Source: Planctomycetota bacterium
GTDB lineage: Bacteria; Planctomycetota; B15-G4; JADJEK01
Reading direction: 5' to 3'
Length of the DNA: 9,159 nucleotides
Assembly (NCBI GenBank): GCA_016795255.1
Contig: JAEUIB010000623.1
Location: 1-9,159 of the forward strand
Part shown: piece by piece, positions 1 to 4,874 of the stretch
Numbering within the stretch: the stretch's first letter is position 1
How the letters are laid out: each line of letters begins with the position of its first letter
Translations under genes and position numbers: made by a program
Notes under the pieces: generated by a model
Databases searched by the model: none
Seen by the model: only the letters and a program-made list of their open reading frames with translations
Told to the model about the DNA's origin: nothing

Positions 1-842
1 GCGGGTCTCAGGCCTAGCCTGTGCTCCAGCGCGTTGAGGATCGCTCGGTCTTCGTCGATCGCGACTCGGTTGTAGCGCTGCCATGCGCTGTCGGCGCCGC
101 CGCACTCCGCGAAGAACGCGTTGGCGTTCTTGCCGTCGCCGACCGACTGGATGATGCGGCCATCGCCGAGCGCGACGACCATGTGTCCCTTCCAGACGAG
201 GACATCGAGGGGCTCCAGCATGCGAGCGACTTCGTCCGCAGCGGTGCCCTCTCGGATCGCGACGACGGGACCGAGTTGGACCGTGTCGCGACTGTCCCCG
301 ATGAAGAAACCATCGGTGGCCGCGTTCAAGAGTCCCGAGCAGTCGACCCCGTGCGACCTCGCGATGCGGTCGAGCTCGGCGTGCTCGAAGTCCTCTACGG
401 CGAACGCGCCGAGCTCGAGCAGAACGTCGCGTTGGCGCGCGCTGCCTTGCTCGGACGTCCCGCCGAACAAGTACGGCGTGTCGAGCAACTCGAGGAGGCG
501 CGTGATGACCCGCTCGCGCGACGGAGCTCGTCCCGCCCCCGGCGTGCATGCTCCGTGGAACGGGTCGAGGACTCCTCGCAGCGCGTACATCGGCTCGTCG
601 GTGTAGCGGTGGTAAGCACTGGTCACGACGCGGACCACGACGTCGTCGTGCGGTTCGACCGTGACGCGCCGATCCGTCGGCAGCACCTTCGCGATGTGCG
701 GATCGACGAGGAGTCGCGCGAGGCGGCCCGCCTCGATCTCCGTGCGCAGCGTTCTGCCGTGCAGGAGTGCGCGGACGTCGTGGCGCCGCCAGAGGGTCAG
801 CGGCTCGGCGGAAGATCGGATCTCGCGCTTTGGGTGCGGCAT
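1..842 (-). CDS. NlpC/P60-family cysteine peptidase (C-terminus cut by window edge)
   Basis: The reading frame runs from an ATG at 842 off the left edge without a stop, giving 280 visible residues. The sequence shows an NlpC/P60 papain-like core. A YLFGG motif (residues 124-128) matches the family's Y-x-W-G-G. VDCSG follows (166-170) with Cys168 as the likely nucleophile, then WKGHMVVALGDG (217-228) with His220 as the likely base and Gln232 as a candidate third polar residue. Known members cleave peptide bonds in peptidoglycan stems or related gamma-glutamyl bonds. Two points are unusual. There is no signal peptide or lipobox, so export is not evident. The stretch between YLFGG and DCSG is about 38 residues instead of the usual roughly ten. 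Residues 1-115 are a less recognisable N-terminal domain that could be SH3-like. No Shine-Dalgarno precedes the ATG, and no better in-frame start is visible upstream. Family call fairly secure; substrate unknown. Confidence 0.82.
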   Translation of the reverse strand, partial: MPHPKREIRSSAEPLTLWRRHDVRALLHGRTLRTEIEAGRLARLLVDPHIAKVLPTDRRVTVEPHDDVVVRVVTSAYHRYTDEPMYALRGVLDPFHGACTPGAGRAPSRERVITRLLELLDTPYLFGGTSEQGSARQRDVLLELGAFAVEDFEHAELDRIARSHGVDCSGLLNAATDGFFIGDSRDTVQLGPVVAIREGTAADEVARMLEPLDVLVWKGHMVVALGDGRIIQSVGDGKNANAFFAECGGADSAWQRYNRVAIDEDRAILNALEHRLGLRP

Positions 843-857
843 GGCGGTTCGCCGCGC

Positions 858-863
858 AGTGTA
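858..863 (-). promoter_or_regulatory. Candidate -10 element for the NlpC/P60 gene
   Basis: On the minus strand TACACT (4 of 6 matches to TATAAT) lies 15 nt before the ATG at 842. If used, transcription would begin only about 8 nt before the ATG. That would fit the missing Shine-Dalgarno (near-leaderless message). No convincing -35 is seen 16-18 nt upstream, so this is weak. Confidence 0.22.
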
Positions 864-921
864 GAGGGACGCATGGCGCGATCGGCGCTGCTCGCCGCCG
901 TGGCGACGCCGAGGACTCGGA

Positions 922-943
922 GCGAGCGGCTCGAGCCGCTCGC
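922..943 (-). terminator. Perfect 22-nt palindrome after the beta-helix gene, probable terminator
   Basis: The segment is its own reverse complement. It folds into a 9-bp GC-rich stem with a TCGA loop, starting 2 nt past the stop codon of the minus-strand beta-helix gene (stop at 946-948). A second short inverted repeat (CCGAG-GA-CTCGG, 909-920) follows at once. There is no T-run, so it is not a textbook intrinsic terminator. In GC-rich bacteria such stems often still end transcripts or protect 3' ends. Confidence 0.5.
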
Positions 944-945
944 GT

Positions 946-2274
946 TCAGTAGTCGATCTGCGGCGACTGGAACAAGCCGCCGTTCGAATAGCTGTTGCCG
1001 ACGAACGTCACGACCGAGCCGTCCGCGGCGAGGTCGATGCGATTGCCCTTCGCCACGTTGAGCTCGAGGGCGACTCCCGTCGCGTTGATCTCGATGCCCT
1101 CGGCGCCGCACGCCTTGGCGACGTTCAGCCGCAGCGTCGCGCCGAGTGCGCCGGCCTCGACGTCGAAGCCGTCTTCGCCGCAGCGCTCGGCGAGGTTCCG
1201 CTCGAGCTCCGTGCCGACGCCGTGGACGCGGAAGCCGTCGCGGAAGCACTCGCGCGCCTGGTTCTTCGTCAGCACGCAATCCTGCGCGTCGATCGTGAAG
1301 CCCGATTCGCCGTTCGAGCCGCAGCGGCGCACGGAGTTCTTCGTCAGCGTGCTCTGCATCGAGTCCGCGCCGACGTAGATGCCGTGCGCTGCGACGTCCT
1401 CGACCACGTTCTGCTCGATCGTCGCGCCGACGCCGAGCGCGACGTAGATGCCGACCGCTCCGTCGCCGCAGCGGCGGATCGTGTTCTTGCGCACGAGTGG
1501 CGCCGCTCCGGTGATGAAGGCGCCGCCGCCGCTCCCTTGCACGTCGTTGCTCTCGACCACGGCGTTCGGGCCTTCGACGACGATCGCCGCTCCGCTCGCG
1601 TTCGTGATCGCGTTCTTGCGCACGCGCGCATCCGGTCCGATCGCCGCGATGGCGAACTCTCCGAGCACGGTCGAGACCTTGCACTGCTCGACGACCATGT
1701 CGAGTCCCGCCGCGAGCACCGCGGGTCCTGCGCAGTTGCGGATCGTCGCCTTGCGCACGACTCCGCGATCGCCGTTCGCGAGGATGCCGGAGCCGCAGGC
1801 CTCGATCGTGCAACCCTCGATGCGGACGTCGGGGCACGCGTTGATCACGATGCCCGCGTCGACGCAGTGCGAGATGCGCAGGTTCTGCAGCACGGTGTTG
1901 CCGGTCTCGGTGACGAGCACGCCGTACGGGTTGTCGCCGAACGATGCGTTGCGGATCTCGAGATCGCGGACCACCACGTTCGGCGCGAGCACGACGAGGC
2001 CGGGGCCGATGTCCTGCTCGACCATCGACGCGTGGGCGTCGAGGACGACCTTGCCCTTGCCGCGCAGTTGGAGTCCCGCGAGCTCCTTCGGGATCACGAC
2101 GTTCTCGGTGTACACGCCCGCTTTCACGAGGATCGTGTCGCCCGGCAGCGCGACGTCGATCGCGTCCTGGATCGTGAGGTGGTCGGTCGGGACGACGTGC
2201 GTCTCGCCGAGGGCGTCGAGCGCGAACGCGGCCACGGCCAAGGCGACGCCTGCGGAACGGGGGGCGAGAGTCAT
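946..2274 (-). CDS. Secreted right-handed parallel beta-helix protein (distant member of the local family)
   Basis: 442 aa. I chose the ATG at 2274 because GGAGGA (2281-2286) lies 6 nt upstream and the protein then opens with a signal peptide (hydrophobic stretch about residues 9-22, cleavage near 23). A longer in-frame extension to 2460 has neither and would run across the divergent promoter region. The N-terminal module has TIQDAID (34-40), PGDTILV (44-50), GKGKVVLD (72-79), GPG (90-92) and NPYGV (115-119). About twelve coils of 20-27 residues follow, with repeated RKN, TKN and ERN Asn-ladder positions and GI/GF turns (NosD/CASH, PbH1 type). It ends GNSYSNGGLFQSPQIDY, matching the ends of the two proteins encoded at 3410 and 4875. 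Cys recurs at coil turns (137, 148, 155, 160, 181). No lyase or hydrolase catalytic set is recognisable. Secretion and fold are secure; function is not. Confidence 0.88.
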   Translation of the reverse strand: MTLAPRSAGVALAVAAFALDALGETHVVPTDHLTIQDAIDVALPGDTILVKAGVYTENVVIPKELAGLQLRGKGKVVLDAHASMVEQDIGPGLVVLAPNVVVRDLEIRNASFGDNPYGVLVTETGNTVLQNLRISHCVDAGIVINACPDVRIEGCTIEACGSGILANGDRGVVRKATIRNCAGPAVLAAGLDMVVEQCKVSTVLGEFAIAAIGPDARVRKNAITNASGAAIVVEGPNAVVESNDVQGSGGGAFITGAAPLVRKNTIRRCGDGAVGIYVALGVGATIEQNVVEDVAAHGIYVGADSMQSTLTKNSVRRCGSNGESGFTIDAQDCVLTKNQARECFRDGFRVHGVGTELERNLAERCGEDGFDVEAGALGATLRLNVAKACGAEGIEINATGVALELNVAKGNRIDLAADGSVVTFVGNSYSNGGLFQSPQIDY

Positions 2275-2280
2275 GCGGGA

Positions 2281-2286
2281 TCCTCC
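2281..2286 (-). promoter_or_regulatory. Ribosome binding site deciding the start at 2274
   Basis: On the minus strand GGAGGA sits 6 nt before ATG 2274, placing the start directly before a signal peptide. It is the reason for rejecting the longer in-frame starts up to 2460. Confidence 0.75.
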
Positions 2287-2340
2287 GCCCGGCATCGATC
2301 GCGTGCCGCACGTCGCCGTGAAACGAAAAACTCCGGCGGG

Positions 2341-2370
2341 TTCGTCCAGGCCCGGGCCGGTCGGTAGTCT
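2341..2370 (+). promoter_or_regulatory. Candidate promoter of the ABM monooxygenase gene, in a divergent intergenic region
   Basis: The 124 nt between the divergent starts (2275-2398) hold a weak TTCGTC (2341-2346), an 18-nt spacer and TAGTCT (2365-2370), 28 nt before ATG 2399. The spacer contains a perfect 10-bp palindrome, GGCCCGGGCC (2349-2358), which could be an operator or chance in this GC-rich DNA. An A-rich patch (2321-2333) lies nearer the minus-strand gene, but I see no clear -10 for that direction. Confidence 0.25.
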
Positions 2371-2398
2371 CCGCCGAACGCTCGCCCCGGAGGTTCCC

Positions 2399-2692
2399 AT
2401 GCCGCACCTGACCGTCGTCGCCACCTTCACCGCGAAGAAGGGCAAGGAAGCGGAGGCCAAGGCCGCGCTGTCCGCACTGGTCGCTCCGACGCGCGCCGAA
2501 CGCGGATGCGTGAACTACGACCTGCATCAGGATGTGGCCGACCCGCGCCAATTCCTGTTCCACGAGAACTGGACCAGCAAGGCGGAACTCGACCGTCACC
2601 TCGAAACGCCGCACATCGCCGCGCTGAAGGCTCGCGTGGCCGAGTTGTTCGACGTCGGGCCGACGATCTCGCTGTGGACCAAGATCGCCTGA
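2399..2692 (+). CDS. ABM-domain monooxygenase, YgiN-like
   Basis: 97 aa, with GGAGG (2389-2393) 5 nt before the ATG. The whole protein is one antibiotic-biosynthesis-monooxygenase (ABM) ferredoxin-like fold. It starts with LTVVATFTAKKGKE (residues 4-17), then a helix of Glu/Ala/Lys, then RGCVNYDLHQD (35-45, matching the family's pG-c-Y-l-hqd), FLFHENWTS (52-60, with Glu56 and Trp58) and LDRHLETPHI (64-73, with the conserved two-His helix end). Length is typical. Family members include quinol monooxygenases (YgiN), haem-degrading enzymes and autoinducer-2 processing proteins. They work as cytoplasmic dimers, often without a cofactor, and substrate cannot be read from sequence. A GAF-domain gene follows 118 nt downstream on the same strand and may be co-transcribed. 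Domain call is firm; the reaction is open. Confidence 0.9.
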   Translation: MPHLTVVATFTAKKGKEAEAKAALSALVAPTRAERGCVNYDLHQDVADPRQFLFHENWTSKAELDRHLETPHIAALKARVAELFDVGPTISLWTKIA

Positions 2693-2727
2693 TCCGCCGC
2701 CCGAACCCCGTCGTGCCGGCTGTTCAC

Positions 2728-2757
2728 GCCGGGCCGCGAGCCGCTATCGTGCCCGGC
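2728..2757 (+). other. 7-bp inverted repeat between the ABM and GAF genes
   Basis: GCCGGGC (2728-2734) and GCCCGGC (2751-2757) are perfect reverse complements separated by 16 nt, 35 nt after the ABM stop. This may be a weak terminator or attenuator between the two genes. Alternatively it is a regulatory site, because the loop contains TATCGT (2745-2750), a possible -10 for the GAF gene with TTCACG (2723-2728) 16 nt upstream. The two readings are not compatible with equal weight, and neither is strong. Confidence 0.3.
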
Positions 2758-2810
2758 TTCGCGCGGGCGTCACGAGCCGCGTGGGACAAGAGCGCATCCG
2801 GAGGCATTCC

Positions 2811-3299
2811 ATGACGAACTTCAACAACTTCATCCGCAGCGTGCTCGCGTTCGAACCCGACGCGGACCGAGCGTGGAACAAGGTCGCGGGCAACGTCCTC
2901 GAGCACTTCCACTCGGACACGTTGACGATCCACACGCTCGATGCGGGTCGCAACCAACTGAACTTGAAGGTCGCGCGCGGAGTGCCGGCCCCGGTCCTCG
3001 CGCTGATCAAGGAAGTGCCGGTCGGCAAGGGCATCGCCGGCGAGTGCGCGCGCACGGCGCAGCCGGTGACGCAGTGCAACATCCAGCAGGACACGTCCGG
3101 CGTCGTCCAGCCCGGCGCGAAGACGATGGGTGTCGGCGGCGCGCTGTGCGTGCCGATCCTCCGCGACGACAACTCGCTCGCGGGAACGCTCGGCATCGGA
3201 ACGCACGGTGAACGCACCTACACCGACGCGGAGACGAAGGAACTGATCCTCGCCGGCCGCGTGCTGGCGGAGTTCCTCGACCAGCACGCACGCGCCTGA
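2811..3299 (+). CDS. Stand-alone GAF-domain protein
   Basis: 162 aa from the ATG at 2811, chosen because GGAGG (2800-2804) is 6 nt upstream; the in-frame ATG at 2781 lacks such a site. One GAF domain fills the protein. It has a helical lead (1-35), LTIHTLDAGRNQLNL (38-52), VPVGKGIAGECARTAQPV (69-86, the classic GxGxxG-xxa loop), VGGALCVPILRDD (108-120), LAGTLGIGTH (123-132) and TYTDAETKELILAGRVLAEF (136-155, C-terminal helix). GAF domains bind small ligands such as cyclic nucleotides, haem, flavin or tetrapyrroles, or sense redox state. No output domain (kinase, GGDEF, helix-turn-helix) is attached, so it would act through a partner or as a small-molecule binder. Cys79, Cys89 and Cys113 are present. 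It may share a transcript with the ABM gene upstream, and a perfect hairpin follows 46 nt after the stop. Confidence 0.9.
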   Translation: MTNFNNFIRSVLAFEPDADRAWNKVAGNVLEHFHSDTLTIHTLDAGRNQLNLKVARGVPAPVLALIKEVPVGKGIAGECARTAQPVTQCNIQQDTSGVVQPGAKTMGVGGALCVPILRDDNSLAGTLGIGTHGERTYTDAETKELILAGRVLAEFLDQHARA

Positions 3300-3344
3300 C
3301 GGCGTCGCGACGCCGATCGCGTCGCCTCGAGTCGTGGCTGCAAG

Positions 3345-3385
3345 CGAAGCGGCCGCGGACCGGTCCACGGTCCGCGGCCGCTTCG
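3345..3385. terminator. Bidirectional hairpin terminator between convergent genes
   Basis: Two perfect 18-nt arms (3345-3362 and 3368-3385) flank a 5-nt GTCCA loop. The hairpin lies 45 nt after the GAF stop (plus) and 24 nt after the beta-helix stop at 3410 (minus). Its position between convergent genes and the long perfect stem indicate a shared terminator. T-tracts are short on both sides (TTCG on plus, CTTG on minus), so release may depend on stem strength. A smaller palindrome, GGCGTCGCGACGCC (3301-3314), directly follows the GAF stop. Confidence 0.75.
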
Positions 3386-3409
3386 TTCGAATCCTCGTGT
3401 CGACGTCGA

Positions 3410-4660
3410 TCAGTCGTCGATTTCGGGCGCCGTGCCGACGCCTCCGGTCGTGAACGAGTTGCCGGACGGCGGCGTCGCGAACGTCCCGTTGTCGGCGAAG
3501 TCGGTGCGGTTGTTCTTCATCGTGTTGCCGGTCAGCGTCGTGTTGCCGCCGCCGTTCTCGAACCCTTCGCCGCGGTTCTTCAGGCACTTGTTGCCGACGA
3601 TCGTGTTGTCGTTCGCGCCGCTCGTGACGTCGATACCGTCCTCGAGGCTGTCGATGATGACGTTGTCGGAGATGGTGTTGCCGTCGCCGATCACGTTGAT
3701 TCCGTCCTTCTGGGAGTTGCGGATCACGTTCTTCGACACCGTGCAGTTCGAGCCGCTGAGTTCGATCCCGTGCTCGTCTTCGCTGCCGCAGTTCGTGATC
3801 TTGTTCTTGGTGACGGTGAGATCCGTCACGTTCGAGTTGATCTCGATGCCGTCCTCGTACGTGTTGCGGATCGAGTTGTTCTCGACGAGCCCCGCCGAGG
3901 CGTTGCTCACGTCGATCCCCGGATCGTCGTCGCACTGACGCAGGATCTTGTTCGAGCGGATCGTGGGGTTTTTGCCGTCGGTGAGGATCGCCGGGCCGTC
4001 CGCGCCGTCGACGACGTTCTTTTCGACGATGGCATTCGACCCTGCAACTCGGATGCCTTCTCCGTCCTCGATCGTGATCAGCAAGCACTTCGAGATCAGC
4101 GCATCGTTGCCGGTGATCAGAACCCCGGTGTTGCCGTCCTGGCGCACCGTGCACTTCGAGATGACGGCGTCCGCCCCGGTCACTTGGATTCCGCCGTCGC
4201 AGCCGGCGACCGTCGTGTTCTCGATCGTCACGCTGTTGGCGGTGACGTCGATGCCCGACGAGTCCGTGTGCTCGATCGTGAGCTTGCGCAGCGTCAAGCC
4301 GTCGGCACCCGCCGCCGCGAACACGCCGTGTGGGTTCGTCCCTTTCGCGTGACGGATCGTGAAGCCCTGGATCGTGACGTTCTGCGACGCGACGGCGAAG
4401 CCCGGGCCCGTGCCGGACGCGCCGCTCGGGCGGCAATCGAGGATCACCTTGCCCTTGGCCTTGATCGTGAGTCCGTTGAAGCCTCCGGCGATGTCGACGT
4501 TCTCCTCGTACGTCCCTGCCGAGACGAGGATCGTGTCGCCGGGGTTCGACGCGTTCACGGCGGCTTGGATGTTCGGCTGATCACCGGGCACGGTGATCGT
4601 TGCTGCGGACGACGCGGCCACGCACGAGGCCGACAGACAAAGAGCGATGGCGAGCTTCAA
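3410..4660 (-). CDS. Secreted beta-helix protein, tandem copy A (TTG start)
   Basis: 416 aa from a TTG start at 4660. GGAGG (4666-4670) stands 5 nt before the TTG. The neighbouring paralogue has the same spacing before its ATG, and both then have exactly 416 codons. The ATG at 4672 overlaps this Shine-Dalgarno and would add ME-EC ahead of the signal peptide. Residues 1-20 form a Sec signal peptide ending SSAA. The mature part starts ITVPG, then PGDTILVSAGTYEENV (40-55), KGKVILD (69-75), GTGPGF (83-88) and NPHGV (109-113). Eleven coils follow, with GI-type turns at 136, 157, 179, 202, 224, 248, 271, 298, 320, 342 and 366 (spacing 21-27) and Asn-ladder positions (VTKN, VSKN, ISDN, IVGN). It ends GNSFTTGGVGTAPEIDD. 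This is the NosD/CASH or pectate-lyase-like fold, with no identifiable catalytic residues. Likely extracellular or surface-located. Function unknown; carbohydrate binding or processing is plausible from the fold only. Confidence 0.87.
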   Translation of the reverse strand: MKLAIALCLSASCVAASSAATITVPGDQPNIQAAVNASNPGDTILVSAGTYEENVDIAGGFNGLTIKAKGKVILDCRPSGASGTGPGFAVASQNVTIQGFTIRHAKGTNPHGVFAAAGADGLTLRKLTIEHTDSSGIDVTANSVTIENTTVAGCDGGIQVTGADAVISKCTVRQDGNTGVLITGNDALISKCLLITIEDGEGIRVAGSNAIVEKNVVDGADGPAILTDGKNPTIRSNKILRQCDDDPGIDVSNASAGLVENNSIRNTYEDGIEINSNVTDLTVTKNKITNCGSEDEHGIELSGSNCTVSKNVIRNSQKDGINVIGDGNTISDNVIIDSLEDGIDVTSGANDNTIVGNKCLKNRGEGFENGGGNTTLTGNTMKNNRTDFADNGTFATPPSGNSFTTGGVGTAPEIDD

Positions 4661-4663
4661 GCA

Positions 4664-4670
4664 CTCCTCC
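4664..4670 (-). promoter_or_regulatory. Ribosome binding site that decides the TTG start
   Basis: On the minus strand GGAGGAG is followed by TGC and the TTG at 4660. The twin gene has GGAGGAGAGC then ATG 6125, so the two sites align base for base around the start codons. This makes the ATG at 4672, which overlaps the first G of the site, an unlikely start. Confidence 0.75.
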
Positions 4671-4694
4671 ATGGGGTCGTGTTGAGTGAGGTGG

Positions 4695-4717
4695 GGAGTA
4701 TACGTCGAGACGTCTCG
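4695..4717 (-). promoter_or_regulatory. Promoter of beta-helix copy A with an operator-like palindrome
   Basis: On the minus strand CGACGTATACTCC (4707-4695) contains TATACT, a 5-of-6 match to the -10 consensus, about 37 nt before the TTG start. The same 13-mer with one change (CGACGTATGCTCC) precedes the twin gene, although the two leaders otherwise align poorly. The -35 region is not recognisable. A perfect 12-bp palindrome, CGAGACGTCTCG (4706-4717), lies in the spacer just upstream of the -10. It is absent from the twin and may be a repressor site. Confidence 0.5.
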
Positions 4718-4807
4718 CGCGAGCCGGGGCGTCGTTCTCGTGAATCGAGCTCCGGCGCCTCGACCGGGACGATCGGGCCGCGACCCGCGACCGACGTGGG
4801 AACGGAA

Positions 4808-4848
4808 ACGCCCGCCGATCGAACCGCGAGGGTCCGGTCGGCGGGCGT
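4808..4848 (-). terminator. Intrinsic terminator of beta-helix copy B
   Basis: Perfect 11-nt arms (4808-4818 and 4838-4848) can extend inward by about 3 bp including a wobble. On the minus strand the hairpin starts 26 nt past the stop of the gene at 4875 and is followed by TTTCCGTT, a modest T-rich tail. It separates transcription of copy B from the copy A promoter downstream. The rest of the 214-nt gap (4720-4800) shows nothing I can name. Confidence 0.65.
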
Positions 4849-4874
4849 CGTCGCGTCGGAACTCGATCCGTCGA

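Noticed and set aside
946..2274. NosD-type copper maturation protein.
   Set aside because: The coil repeats resemble the NosD/CASH domain. No nos genes (reductase, ATPase, permease) lie nearby, and this fold is widespread in unrelated secreted proteins.
1222..2367. Long open frames on the strand opposite the beta-helix genes (also 3770-4918, 21-1061 and 5413-6045).
   Set aside because: They are by-products of high GC content and codon bias. Their translations are Arg-, Asp- or Ser-rich with no domain, and they lie antisense to genes with signal peptides, recognisable motifs and good ribosome binding sites.
2811..3299. The GAF protein as a free methionine-(R)-sulfoxide reductase, because Cys79, Cys89 and Cys113 have the 10- and 24-residue spacing of that enzyme's three cysteines.
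   Set aside because: When the GAF loop is aligned (VGKGIAG with the enzyme's VGRGVCG), the cysteines fall three or more residues out of register. The enzyme's GHIACDAASN-type motif and N-terminal WxGFYL-type motif are absent. The spacing match looks like coincidence.
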